From contig JAPPNU010000017.1 of assembly GCA_028873695.1 (NCBI GenBank), positions 62,001 to 126,000 of the forward strand: a DNA stretch of 64,000 nucleotides. Reading direction: 5' to 3'. The position numbers and the translations under genes are program-made. Positions 44,117-53,329 of the stretch are shown one piece after another (the first letter of the stretch is position 1; every line of letters starts with the position of its first letter). The stretch comes from Gemmatimonadota bacterium. GTDB lineage: Bacteria; Latescibacterota; UBA2968; GCA-2709665. The notes beneath the pieces are model-generated. The model searched no databases and was not told the origin of the DNA. It was given only the letters and a program-made list of their open reading frames with translations.

Positions 44117-45196
44117 TCACGTTGATGCGCCCGTCCCTGCCTCGCCCTGTTTCGAACCCGGGTACCGTCGGGAGGGGAGCGTCACCCCGAAGCCGGGTTC
44201 GCTTCCGGGCGCGACCCGTCCGTCCGCGATTTCGGGCTGTCCGTTCACCCAGTCGATCCACGGCCTGCGCGACTCGGCCAGTGGATCGGGATCTATGGAC
44301 GCGATCGCGTGAAGCGCCCAGATTTCACTTCCACGGTGCGGACAGACCCGGACACCGTTCTCCTCAGCCATGCTGTAGATCTTCAGCAGTTCGGTAAGTC
44401 CGCCGCACCAGGTTACGTCCGGCTGTACGATCGCGTGCAGGCGATCCCTCATCAGAACCCGGAAAGCGTCCGCCGTGTATTCATGCTCCCCTCCCGCGAT
44501 GGGAATCGGACTCCGGTCCCGCAACTTCCGGTATCCTTCCAGGTCCTCCGGCGGCAACGGCTCTTCGAGCCAGTCAAGATTGCATCCGTGCAATGCGTCG
44601 ATCAGGCGCAGTGCCGTTTCGACGTCCAGATTCATTGCCGCGTCCGCCATCAGCCGAACATCGGGACCGAGGGCTTCCCTCGCACGCCGGATCGGAACGG
44701 CCACGTCCGCGATATCGTGGTTCGGCTTCAGCCCCGCGTGAAACTTGAGCGCACGAAACCCCTTTGCGCCGGAGCGTATCACTTCTTCGGCCGAGAATCC
44801 CGTCCTATAACACGGTACCGCTTCCGGCGGCGACCCGCAATTGCCACCAAGTACCCCGGCTATCGGTTTTCCTTCGCGTTTTCCCCTCAGATCCCACAAC
44901 GCCAGGTCCACGCCGCTGATCGCCATGACCGCAATGCCCTTCCGGCCGTAAGGACGCGTGGCCCGGTACATCTCGTCCCACAAATCTTCGACCCGCGCGG
45001 CGTCGCACCCGAGAAGCAGCCGGCGCAGTTCGGTCTCTACAACGTGAATGCCCGCCGTGCCGCCGCCCCCAACCCCGTACCCCGTCAGTCCGTCTTCCGT
45101 CTCCACGCTGACTGCAATCTGACCCATCCAGGTCCGCCAGTCGTCAGGACTTCCGGCGGATGCCGGCTGGATTGCGCTTACAGACGTAATTCTCAC
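44117..45196 (-). CDS. Mandelate racemase/enolase superfamily dehydratase, rhamnonate dehydratase-like
   Basis: 359 aa. The N-terminal capping domain (ITSVSAIQPA) precedes the barrel. Metal ligands are Asp in LMADAAMN, Glu in WLEEPLPPED and Glu in GGEHEY; KFHAGLK gives the lysine region and CPHRGSE a histidine near the C-terminus. GGEHEYTADAFRVLMRDRLHAIVQPDVTWCGGLTE is close to L-rhamnonate dehydratase-type members, which dehydrate acid sugars. The exact sugar acid is uncertain. A tRNA-Arg gene lies upstream on the same strand. Confidence 0.82.
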   Translation of the reverse strand: MRITSVSAIQPASAGSPDDWRTWMGQIAVSVETEDGLTGYGVGGGGTAGIHVVETELRRLLLGCDAARVEDLWDEMYRATRPYGRKGIAVMAISGVDLALWDLRGKREGKPIAGVLGGNCGSPPEAVPCYRTGFSAEEVIRSGAKGFRALKFHAGLKPNHDIADVAVPIRRAREALGPDVRLMADAAMNLDVETALRLIDALHGCNLDWLEEPLPPEDLEGYRKLRDRSPIPIAGGEHEYTADAFRVLMRDRLHAIVQPDVTWCGGLTELLKIYSMAEENGVRVCPHRGSEIWALHAIASIDPDPLAESRRPWIDWVNGQPEIADGRVAPGSEPGFGVTLPSRRYPGSKQGEAGTGAST

Positions 45197-45395
45197 TTCT
45201 GTTTTTCGCCTTCACGCGTTAATGTCGTCGTCCCACGGCGTTGGCCGCCGGGCCGGACTGCGCATCCGCCAGTCTCACGGAAACCGTTCTGCAAGCTTTG
45301 CCTTCCGGTAGGCGAATATCTTTCTCAATTCGCCCGCAACGAACAGACGATTGACAAGCGCTCCGCCCGGGACGTCGTAGTCGAACAAGATAAAT

Positions 45396-45468
45396 TGCCC
45401 CTGGCAGGACTCGAACCTGCGACCAACGGATTAGGAATCCGCTACTCTATCCTCTGAGCTACAGGGGC
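45396..45468 (-). tRNA. tRNA-Arg (anticodon CCU)
   Basis: 73 bases folding into a complete cloverleaf: acceptor GCCCCTG/CAGGGGC, anticodon stem GCGGA/TCCGT with loop TTCCTAA, so the anticodon is CCT (codon AGG), and T arm GCAGG/CCTGC. The discriminator is A. The 3' CCA is not encoded. It stands 15 bases after the apt stop codon. Confidence 0.97.
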
Positions 45469-45483
45469 ATAAAAGAACCGCTG

Positions 45484-45999
45484 CTAACAGGAAACCAGCG
45501 CCGTCACGTTTTCCCCTTTCAGCTTCGAGCGTCCGTCGAGTGCCGTCAATTCGATCAGAAAGGAAATTCCGAGAATCCGACCGCCCAGTCCCTTGACCAG
45601 ACTGACAGCGGCCTCCATGGTTCCGCCCGTCGCCAGCAGATCATCGAGGAGAAGCACACACTGGCCGGGCGCGACCGCGTCGGTATGGATTTCAATGCTG
45701 TCCGCACCGTACTCCAGAACGTAACTGGCCGAAGCCGTTTTCGAGGGCAATTTTCCGGATTTTCTGATCGGTACGAATCCCGCATCCAGTTCCCGGGCTA
45801 CGGCGGCGCCCAGAATGAAACCCCTGGACTCGATCCCGGCCACAACCGACACACCCCTGTTCCGGTACGGGTCCGCAAGCCGCAGAACGGCGGTATCCAG
45901 TGCCGCGGGGTCCTTCAACAGGGTCGTTATATCTTTGAAGAGGATGCCCGGTCTTGGAAAATCGGGTACTTCGCGGATGTATTTCAATAGATCCACCAT
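45484..45999 (-). CDS. apt: Adenine phosphoribosyltransferase
   Basis: 171 aa, normal length. The protein starts YIREVPDFPRPGILFKDITTLL, a stretch specific to Apt, and the PRPP loop is VLLLDDLLATGGTMEAA. It salvages adenine to AMP. It lies after a large FAD/Fe-S oxidoreductase gene (gap 130 bases) and before the tRNA-Arg gene on the same strand. Confidence 0.95.
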   Translation of the reverse strand: MVDLLKYIREVPDFPRPGILFKDITTLLKDPAALDTAVLRLADPYRNRGVSVVAGIESRGFILGAAVARELDAGFVPIRKSGKLPSKTASASYVLEYGADSIEIHTDAVAPGQCVLLLDDLLATGGTMEAAVSLVKGLGGRILGISFLIELTALDGRSKLKGENVTALVSC

Positions 46000-46129
46000 T
46001 TACCCCGCTTTCTGCCATCGTATTTCAAATCCGGACCCGGGACCCGCAGACGGACGCGGTATTCGAAAAAACGAAATCCCACGACCTGAGCGACGTCCGT
46101 TACCCGGACATGAACTCTCCGGCGGGAAA

Positions 46130-48997
46130 TCAAACCTCCTCTTCGGGCGCGACCGCATCCCACAGAAGCTGAATCGGGTGCCGCGCGGTCCGTCCCGTGG
46201 CATGGTGAATCTGTTGCCTGCACGACAGCCCGGCGGCAGCGATTTCCATATCCGGCCCCGCCTGGCGGATGACCTTCAGGAGCCGGTCTTCGCCCATCTT
46301 CAGGGACACGTCGTAGTGTTCCGCCTGGTATCCAAATGCGCCGGCCATGCCGCAGCAGGCCGAATCGATGGCCGATGCAGCGTATCCGGGCGGCAGATTC
46401 AGTACCTCGAGAGTAGGAGCGACACCCCAGAGCGCCTTCTGATGGCAGTGTCCGTGGACGAGTATCTCCTTCTTCAGGTCCGAAAAGGCCACCTGCAACT
46501 CGCCGCGTCGGGCCAGCAGGCTCAAATAGGACTCCACTGTATAGCACCGCTCGGAGACCTCCCTGACGCGGGGATCCGCATTGAGCTCGGGGTAGTCGTC
46601 CGTCAACATTGAAACGCAACTGGGCTCGAAACCCACGATATCGTACCCCTGCGCAACGTACGCGTGGAGGTGCCGCGCATTGAACGCCAGGTTTTCCTTT
46701 ACCTGCTCTATCAGGCCGCTGGACAGAAGCGGCCGGCCGCAGCACCGCTTCGTCGGAAGGATAACCTCATACCCCGCGGCTTCGAGAAAGCGTGTGGCAG
46801 AAATGCCGATATCGGGTTCATTGAACGTAAGGTACGTGTCATTGAAAAGCACCACCTTGCGTTCACGCGGCCGCTTCTCGCGTCCGGTAAACCAGTCGGT
46901 GAACGTCTGCCCGGCGAATGGGGGCAACGCCCTTTTCGGCGCGATGCCGAGGAATCGCATTCCCGCCCTCGCGAGCCCGGTACCGGCGAACCAGTTCGAC
47001 AGGGGTGCCAGCGCGCATCCGACGCGGTTCAAGGTCTCGATATTGCCGAACAACCACTCCCGCAGCGGTCTTCCGTGTGCGTCGTAGTAGTGGGCGAGAA
47101 ATTCATACTTGATCTTGGCCATGTCCACGTTTGACGGGCATTCCGACTTACACGCTTTACATTCCAGGCACAGATCCAGGATCTCGTAGACCCGCTCGTC
47201 GGTCAGCCCGCCCTCGAGTCCGCCGGATATGGCGGCCCTGAGCGCGTTGGCTCTGCCGCGAGTTGAATGGGCCTCGTCGAGCGTCGCCATATACGAAGGA
47301 CACATCGTCCCGTCGAGCTTCTTTCTGCACGCGCCGACGCCATTGCACATCTCCACGGCACGATGGAATCCTCCGTCTGCCGTGAAATCGAAGTGGGTGT
47401 GCGGTTCCTGAGCCCTGTATGCGGGACCGAACCGCAGGTTTTCGGTCATCAGGGGGGCGTCCACGATCTTTCCCGGATTCATCAACCCCCGCGGATCGAA
47501 CGCACGTTTTATTTCCCGAAACGCATTGTACAGCGTGGTACCGAATACCCGTTCATTCCAGCAGCTTCGCGCCAGGCCGTCACCGTGCTCGCCGCTCATC
47601 GCTCCGCCGTATTTCAGCACCAGTTCCCGGACGGCCTCGGCGATCCCGCGCATTTTCGCCACGCCAGCCGCGGTTTTCAGGTTCACCATCGGACGGATGT
47701 GAAGCAGGCCCACGCTGGCATGCGCGTAGTACCCGGCCGTCGTATCGTAATCTCGAACGATGCGTTCGAAGTCGGCGATATAATCGGGCAGCTTTTCGGG
47801 CGACACGGCGGAATCCTCGACGAATGCCACCGGTTTCGTATCCCCTTTGACCCCCATCAGCAATCCCAGGCCTGACTTGCGCACGTTCCAGACATCAGCC
47901 TGTTCTCCGGCCGACACGGCCCGTCGAAAGCCATAGCCCAGACCATGTTTCGACATAGCGTCCTCGAGTGCGTCAAGCCGAGGCATCAACGCGTCGAGCG
48001 AATCTCCGAAATATTCCACGATAAGCACCGCCCTGGGATCTCCTTCCACCCAGCCCCGCTGCCTGGACAATGCGATCGATCCGCGGGTCTGCTCCAGAAT
48101 CATGCGATCCACCAGCTCCACGGCGGCCGGCCCGGTTTCGAGAATGGGTGCAACGGCCGCCATGGACTCGATCAGGTCCTCGAACTGCACGACGCCCAGC
48201 ACCCGGGCGCCGGGAAGCGGGATCACGCGCAGCCTGGCTTCCAGCACGGTAGCGAGTGTGCCCTCGGATCCTACGACCATACGGCACATATTGAACGGCT
48301 GCTGCTTCGTGAATTCATCGAGATTGTAGCCGCCAACACGCCGCAGGATCTTCGGGTACCGACGATCGATTTCGGACCGATGGATCCTGGCGAGCCGCAG
48401 GACCTCCCGGTACGCCTCGCCTTCGAGATCCGACTGTGCAGCCTTCCCGGCGACCTCCACTTCGGACAATTCCCTCAACAGGGTTTCCGTACCATCCGCG
48501 AGAGCGATTTCCAGTTCGAGTACGTGGTCGATGGTTTTTCCGTAGATTACCGAATGCGCCCCCGCCGAATTATTGCCGATCATCCCTCCGATGGTCGCGC
48601 GACTGCTCGTGGCCACGTCCGGGGCGAACTGCAGACCGTATGGCTTCAGATACGAATTCAGTTCGTCCAGGACCACGCCGGGCTGGACCCGCACCCATCC
48701 CTCTTCCTCGTTCAACTCCAGGATATGATTCATGAATTTGGACAGATCCATAATCACGCCAGGGCCGACGCTCTGTCCTGCAAGCGCCGTCCCCGCGCCG
48801 CGCGGCAATACGGATACTCCGAATTCCCGTGCAAGCCGAAGGACCCGCAGGACGTCCTGTCGATGCCTTGGCAGGACCACCCCTGACGGTTCAATCTGAT
48901 ACATGCTCGCATCGGTGCTGTACAGTATCCGCGAGGCCTTGTCGAATCGCACCTCGCCCGCCAGTTCCCGTTCAAGCGCCTTTAACAGGGCCTTCAT
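46130..48997 (-). CDS. FAD-linked oxidase fused to Fe-S/CCG domain protein (GlcD/LldEF-like)
   Basis: 955 aa. The N-terminal about 500 residues are a type 4 FAD-binding oxidase (SVLPRGAGTALAGQSVGPGVIMDLSKFMN, GGMIGNNSAGAHSVIYGKTIDH). Next come Fe-S segments (CNGVGACRKKLDGTMCPS, CLECKACKSECPSNVDMAKIKYEF). The C-terminal part carries the CCG motifs typical of heterodisulfide-reductase-like subunits (KRCCGRPLLSSGL, SACCGMAGAFGY). Family members oxidise D-lactate, glycolate or related 2-hydroxy acids and feed electrons to the respiratory chain. It has its own promoter, 49117-49145. Confidence 0.9.
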   Translation of the reverse strand: MKALLKALERELAGEVRFDKASRILYSTDASMYQIEPSGVVLPRHRQDVLRVLRLAREFGVSVLPRGAGTALAGQSVGPGVIMDLSKFMNHILELNEEEGWVRVQPGVVLDELNSYLKPYGLQFAPDVATSSRATIGGMIGNNSAGAHSVIYGKTIDHVLELEIALADGTETLLRELSEVEVAGKAAQSDLEGEAYREVLRLARIHRSEIDRRYPKILRRVGGYNLDEFTKQQPFNMCRMVVGSEGTLATVLEARLRVIPLPGARVLGVVQFEDLIESMAAVAPILETGPAAVELVDRMILEQTRGSIALSRQRGWVEGDPRAVLIVEYFGDSLDALMPRLDALEDAMSKHGLGYGFRRAVSAGEQADVWNVRKSGLGLLMGVKGDTKPVAFVEDSAVSPEKLPDYIADFERIVRDYDTTAGYYAHASVGLLHIRPMVNLKTAAGVAKMRGIAEAVRELVLKYGGAMSGEHGDGLARSCWNERVFGTTLYNAFREIKRAFDPRGLMNPGKIVDAPLMTENLRFGPAYRAQEPHTHFDFTADGGFHRAVEMCNGVGACRKKLDGTMCPSYMATLDEAHSTRGRANALRAAISGGLEGGLTDERVYEILDLCLECKACKSECPSNVDMAKIKYEFLAHYYDAHGRPLREWLFGNIETLNRVGCALAPLSNWFAGTGLARAGMRFLGIAPKRALPPFAGQTFTDWFTGREKRPRERKVVLFNDTYLTFNEPDIGISATRFLEAAGYEVILPTKRCCGRPLLSSGLIEQVKENLAFNARHLHAYVAQGYDIVGFEPSCVSMLTDDYPELNADPRVREVSERCYTVESYLSLLARRGELQVAFSDLKKEILVHGHCHQKALWGVAPTLEVLNLPPGYAASAIDSACCGMAGAFGYQAEHYDVSLKMGEDRLLKVIRQAGPDMEIAAAGLSCRQQIHHATGRTARHPIQLLWDAVAPEEEV

Positions 48998-49116
48998 CTG
49001 ATCTCCCTAGCGTCGTCCTGTGCCGCCTGTGCTGAACACGCAACCGCGCCGGTTCGCAGTTGACGCCGTCCGCGAAGCCGTCTGCGAAGCGGCCATACCG
49101 GCACGGACAAAGCGAT

Positions 49117-49145
49117 AATGTAACCCATGCCGGAAGATACGTCAA
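49117..49145 (-). promoter_or_regulatory. Sigma-70-type promoter of the FAD/Fe-S oxidoreductase
   Basis: Minus strand: TTGACG (49145-49140), 17-base spacer, TACATT (49122-49117). It lies about 120 bases upstream of the start at 48997. Confidence 0.65.
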
Positions 49146-49184
49146 GATCCACGACCGGGCAAAGCGAGCATGGCGCGAAATCGC

Positions 49185-49213
49185 TTGACGCCCCAGGCAG
49201 ATTGCGCTATCAA
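49185..49213 (+). promoter_or_regulatory. Sigma-70-type promoter of the ceramidase-like gene
   Basis: TTGACG at 49185-49190, 17-base spacer, TATCAA at 49208-49213. The two promoters are divergent and their -35 elements are 39 bases apart; both use the same TTGACG. Confidence 0.65.
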
Positions 49214-49255
49214 TGAACCACTCTCCCGCCTGAATCGCAATGTAAGGAGTTGATC

Positions 49256-50491
49256 GTGGTGGAAGCCGGTTTCGGTATTGAGGACTTCACACCCGATGAG
49301 CCGTCCGACGGCTCTTTTCGTGTCTACGATCCGATCTCGTTTCGTGCGCTGATCCTCCGGAAAGGGGATACCAACGTCACCTTCCTGGCCGGAGACTGCT
49401 TCAGCATCGAAGAAGACATCATGTTCCGCGTGAGAGAACGGGTTGAGGACATCGCCTGGCTGAATACCGATCACATCCTCCCATGCGCATCCCACGTCGG
49501 CACCACGCCTATTCTCTTTCAATCCTATGTGAGCATTCCCTGCGAGACGCTCAAGTATTACGGCAGGGAGGACTATTTCGCGGACAATATGGCGGCTGCC
49601 ATCCGTGCGGCCGCCGATGCGATGGCGCCCTCCCGGCTGGGCATGGGCGCCGGTTCCGCCCCCGACATCCTGTATAACCGGCGTTCATACGACCGCGACG
49701 GCAAACTGGTCATGAGCAACTTTAAATTCCCGTACCCTCGTCCCGAACTCGCCTACGCCGGAGTCGACGACAACGTTTACGTCATCCGGATTGACGATAC
49801 GGAGGGCAACCCGACCCACTGTGCAGTCGTATTCGGTTGCCACGCCCTTTGCAGCACGGACAAATACGGACATATTTCCGCGGATTATCCGGGCGTCGTC
49901 CGCAGGGTGGTGGAATCAGCGGGGGTCAACGCGTTGTTTCTTCCGGGCAGTATCGGAAACGTGGTGCCCGTCAGCCGCGCCGGACGTACCTACATGCGCG
50001 TGGGGAACAGCGTCGGGGGCGCGGCGCTATATGCGTTGGAACAGGCGGGCATGAACGGTCCCGAAAACCTGCGCGTCACGCAGAAAACCGTTCGAGTGCC
50101 CACGTTTGCGCACGAGGATCCCGACGCCGTAGAGGCCAAACTCAAAGCGACGTCGAACCGGTCGGACGGACTTCAGCGATTTCAGGCCTACGGCAGCAGG
50201 CATTACGTTACGGGGCGGCGGTTTCTGGACTATACGATAACACGGGTCTCCGCGTGCGGTTTCGATATTGTCCATCTGCCGGGCGAAATCTTCGTAGAAA
50301 CCGCGTCTGCGATCAGGATGGCGGCGCGGGGCCCGCTCACTGTGGTCCTGTCGGGACCGACCGCCGACGTTGGTTACCTCAGTACCCCCCGTGCCCACCG
50401 CGAAGGGGGCATGGAACCCAGATATGCCGGGCTTGCAGTGGACGGGGAGAGACTGGTCCGTGCTGCCGCCTGCGAACTTGTGACCGATTGA
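49256..50491 (+). CDS. Neutral/alkaline ceramidase N-terminal domain-like protein
   Basis: 411 aa from GTG 49256, six bases after AAGGAG (a TTG at 49250 is the other option). The opening VEAGFGIEDFTPDEPSDG and the later ILPCASHVGTTPILFQSY, FGCHALCSTDKYGHISADYPGVVRRVVES and FLPGSIGNVVPVS follow the ceramidase-like amidase family, in which His and Asn/Asp residues bind zinc. It lacks the C-terminal Ig-like domain of true ceramidases and no signal peptide is seen. Such short homologues are common in bacteria that degrade marine or plant polymers. Substrate unknown. Confidence 0.75.
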   Translation: MVEAGFGIEDFTPDEPSDGSFRVYDPISFRALILRKGDTNVTFLAGDCFSIEEDIMFRVRERVEDIAWLNTDHILPCASHVGTTPILFQSYVSIPCETLKYYGREDYFADNMAAAIRAAADAMAPSRLGMGAGSAPDILYNRRSYDRDGKLVMSNFKFPYPRPELAYAGVDDNVYVIRIDDTEGNPTHCAVVFGCHALCSTDKYGHISADYPGVVRRVVESAGVNALFLPGSIGNVVPVSRAGRTYMRVGNSVGGAALYALEQAGMNGPENLRVTQKTVRVPTFAHEDPDAVEAKLKATSNRSDGLQRFQAYGSRHYVTGRRFLDYTITRVSACGFDIVHLPGEIFVETASAIRMAARGPLTVVLSGPTADVGYLSTPRAHREGGMEPRYAGLAVDGERLVRAAACELVTD

Positions 50492-50643
50492 ATCTCTCCT
50501 GCGGGAGCGGTCGGTTTCCGGCTTCGCCCGTTTTTTCCGCAGGTACCCCCGTCGTTCCGGCGTCAGGCTTTTAACAAAGGTGCAAGTTCGGATAACAGGG
50601 CCGGAAATGACGGGGGCCTCCCGGCCCGTTCACTGGAGAACCG

Positions 50644-51891
50644 ATGGCGAATATCATTTCTTCAAGCCGGCTGGCGGTGAATGGCGGCACGCCCGTACGC
50701 GATCGGAGCAGGAATCCGTGGCCTTCCTGGCCCGTCAATACCGAATCGGAGTGGAAACGGGAGATCGAGCCGGCGCTTCGGGAAGTCTACCTTGAAAGGA
50801 CAGAGGGGCTTCCGGCAAGCAGGAGCGACCGGTTCGGTAACGCGTTCGCGGCCTATTGCGGCGCCGGCTACGGCCTGATGATGCCGCACGGCACGGACGC
50901 GATTTCCGCATCCATAGCAGGAGCGCTCGATCTCGACGGCCTCCGGGAAGGCGGGGAATTCATCATTCCGAACTATACATTCATCGCGACGGCCAGCGCT
51001 GCTCTTTCAGTGCGTTGCAGACTGGCACTGGTGGATATCGACCCGGTGAGTTTCACGATCGACCCGGATGCGGTTCAGGCGGCCATAACCGATCGGACGG
51101 TAGGCATTCTTCCCGTACATATGGGGGGGCACCCCGCGGACATGGACGCGCTTAACGCCGTTGCCGAGAGACACGGCCTGGTGGTCGTCGAAGATGCCGC
51201 ACAGGCCCACGGCGCCGAACACAACGGGCGGAAAGTCGGCCCGCTCGGCGACGCAGGCGCCTACAGCTTCCAGTCGAGCAAGAACCTGACGGCTGGTGAA
51301 GGGGGCTGTCTCGTCACCGATCTTCCACACATTTACGAAAGGGCGTGCGCATTTAAAGACGTCGGTCGGCGCCCGGGCGGCGAACGGTGGGAATACCCGC
51401 GGCACGGATGGAACTACAGGACCTCCGAATACCTCGCATGCTTCCTTCTGGTCAGGCTCGGGGACCTTCAGCGTCAGACCGAGATACGAAGCGGCAATGC
51501 GGCCTATCTGACACGGGTATTGCAAGGAATCGGCGGCGTCATCCCGCCCGCGGCCCGTCCCTGGGTCACACGGCACGGGTACCACCTCTACATGACACGC
51601 TACGACCCGGAACAATTCGGCGGTCGAAGCAGAGATGAATTCGTCACGGCCCTGACCGCGGAAGGCATCGACTGTACGCCGGGTTACCGGCGACCGCTCA
51701 CGGACGAGGGCGCCCTGAAGAGCGTCGCGCAGGAATATCCCGATCGCGTACGCAGGCTGCCGTGTCCGAATGTTGAATTCGTATGCAGACACAGCGTTTG
51801 GTTCTATCAGTCCATGCTCCTGGGCACCCGGGACGACCTGGACGACATTGCGGAGGCCGTGGCCAAAATCAAGCTTGCGTTTACCCGCTGA
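50644..51891 (+). CDS. DegT/DnrJ/EryC1/StrS-family aminotransferase
   Basis: 415 aa, starting MANIISSSRLAVNGGTPVRD, with GGAG eight bases upstream. The PLP lysine is in SFQSSKNLTAGEGGCLVT, preceded by VVVEDAAQAHGAEHNGRKVGPLGDAGAYSF, as in the family. Members transaminate keto-sugars, or act as dehydratases. This long form with an N-terminal VNGGTPVRD is often seen next to catabolic rather than nucleotide-sugar genes. It lies 152 bases after the ceramidase-like gene, probably on the same transcript. Confidence 0.88.
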   Translation: MANIISSSRLAVNGGTPVRDRSRNPWPSWPVNTESEWKREIEPALREVYLERTEGLPASRSDRFGNAFAAYCGAGYGLMMPHGTDAISASIAGALDLDGLREGGEFIIPNYTFIATASAALSVRCRLALVDIDPVSFTIDPDAVQAAITDRTVGILPVHMGGHPADMDALNAVAERHGLVVVEDAAQAHGAEHNGRKVGPLGDAGAYSFQSSKNLTAGEGGCLVTDLPHIYERACAFKDVGRRPGGERWEYPRHGWNYRTSEYLACFLLVRLGDLQRQTEIRSGNAAYLTRVLQGIGGVIPPAARPWVTRHGYHLYMTRYDPEQFGGRSRDEFVTALTAEGIDCTPGYRRPLTDEGALKSVAQEYPDRVRRLPCPNVEFVCRHSVWFYQSMLLGTRDDLDDIAEAVAKIKLAFTR

Positions 51892-52083
51892 CTTCCTGTG
51901 TTGCCGACGACCCCGTTGTCTGCAGCCTTCTTCGGCTACCCTTTCGGTTGACGTCATTCCGTCCGACATCCGTGGATGAACCCGGCAGGCGACGCACGTT
52001 TCTCGATGCAGGCGGGCAAAAAGCGGAGGTCGCCCCCTCCAGCGGGGCGACCCCAACCTGCGCGTGCAGTCAAAGTCCGTAAA

Positions 52084-52174
52084 GAGCTGTTTCGATATTA
52101 CCGGTGGATTCCCGAGCGCTCTTTGCAGCCGTCCGAAGACCGCCGGGAATTTTATGACAGCTTCCAGCCGGGAT
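52084..52174 (+). repeat. Inverted-terminal-repeat element, copy 3 (internally deleted)
   Basis: About 91 bp. The left end AGAGCTGTTT...ATTACCGGTG..TTCCCGAGCG and the right end TTTGCAGCC...AAGACCGC.GGGAATTTTA.GACAGCTTC match copy 1 on both sides, but about 75 bases of the middle, including the hairpin, are missing. It lies between the DegT gene and arsS. Confidence 0.75.
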
Positions 52175-52182
52175 GACGACCT

Positions 52183-53196
52183 TCAAGCCAGCTCACCGCC
52201 GCAACTGCTTCCTGCACCGGCAGTACAACCGTAACAGTGGTCGGCGATACGGATCCTTCTGTCGACCAGCCATCCCGGCGACACCTCCCACAGTTTTTTC
52301 GGCCGGCCGGACAGATGCATGTCCAGCATCTGGTTGAAATCGCAGTCGTAGATATTGCCTTCCCAATCGACGCTCACGAGAAAACGACACATCAGGCGAT
52401 CGATCGTCTGCGCGTTGAACCGGTCACGCAACGTCCGCGTGTATCCGTCGTACTCCCCGCGACGCCGCAGATAGTCGTTAAACCGGCTGATCGGCATATT
52501 CGTTATCGTAAAGAGCCGATTGAATGAAATGCCGTAACGCTCGTCGAGGACCCGTTTGTAATCGGCCTCGAGTTCTGCCTGAGGCGGCGGGAGCGAAGCG
52601 CCGATCGGATTGTATACGAGGTGAAGCAACAGGCCCGAGTCCGGCTCCCCGTATCCGATCTCATTCAGGCGTTTGAGCGCCTCGATGCTATCGAAGAATA
52701 CGCCCTTTCCACGCTGCTGATCGACGTTTTCCTCCAGATAACACGGCAATGAACAGACCAGCTCCACCTCGTGTTCGCGATAGAAGTCCGGCAGGTCTTC
52801 CAGGCCGGGCTCAAATATCACGGTCAGGTTGCACCGTACCATCACGCTGCGGCCAAGCCGCCGGACCTGTTTCACCAGAAACCTGAAGTCGGGGTTCACC
52901 TCCGGCGCGCCGCCGGTGATGTCCACCATGGGGATATCCGTGGCGGCGAGAAACGTCAGGATCGACTGCATCGTCTCCCGGGTCATTACTTCCGTCCGGT
53001 TTGGACCGGCATCCACGTGACAGTGCCTGCACGCCTGGTTGCACAGTTTTCCGACGTTGATCTGAAGCGTCTCCAGCGCATCTCGCCGCAGAACGACACC
53101 CTCCCGCCGCAGACGCGTCCCGAACGACACCGGTCCGATGTCTGGTTCGCCCTGAATACGGGTGTGAATCGCAAGCAGTTCCGACGGCGCTCCCAT
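52183..53196 (-). CDS. arsS: Arsenosugar biosynthesis radical SAM protein ArsS-like
   Basis: 337 aa from ATG 53196, the second of two ATGs, which has AAGGAG at a six-base spacing. The radical SAM cluster is CNQACRHCH, followed by VDITGGAPEVNPDF. The C-terminal signature CYGCTAGAGSSCGG is specific to the ArsS type. In known pathways ArsS adds the adenosyl-derived part to dimethylated arsenic made by ArsM to form arsenosugars. No arsM or glycosyltransferase gene is in the window. A DUF547 protein is encoded next on the same strand. Confidence 0.85.
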   Translation of the reverse strand: MGAPSELLAIHTRIQGEPDIGPVSFGTRLRREGVVLRRDALETLQINVGKLCNQACRHCHVDAGPNRTEVMTRETMQSILTFLAATDIPMVDITGGAPEVNPDFRFLVKQVRRLGRSVMVRCNLTVIFEPGLEDLPDFYREHEVELVCSLPCYLEENVDQQRGKGVFFDSIEALKRLNEIGYGEPDSGLLLHLVYNPIGASLPPPQAELEADYKRVLDERYGISFNRLFTITNMPISRFNDYLRRRGEYDGYTRTLRDRFNAQTIDRLMCRFLVSVDWEGNIYDCDFNQMLDMHLSGRPKKLWEVSPGWLVDRRIRIADHCYGCTAGAGSSCGGELA

Positions 53197-53329
53197 GGGC
53201 ATCTCCTTTGCGTATTCGACTGACCGGCAGACTTGCTTCGCTCAGGTTACAGTACCCCTCGGACCCAACTGCACGGCGATATCGCCCATGGCCCCACAAT
53301 TACCGCCGCCTCACGAAGTTATCGTTGGG

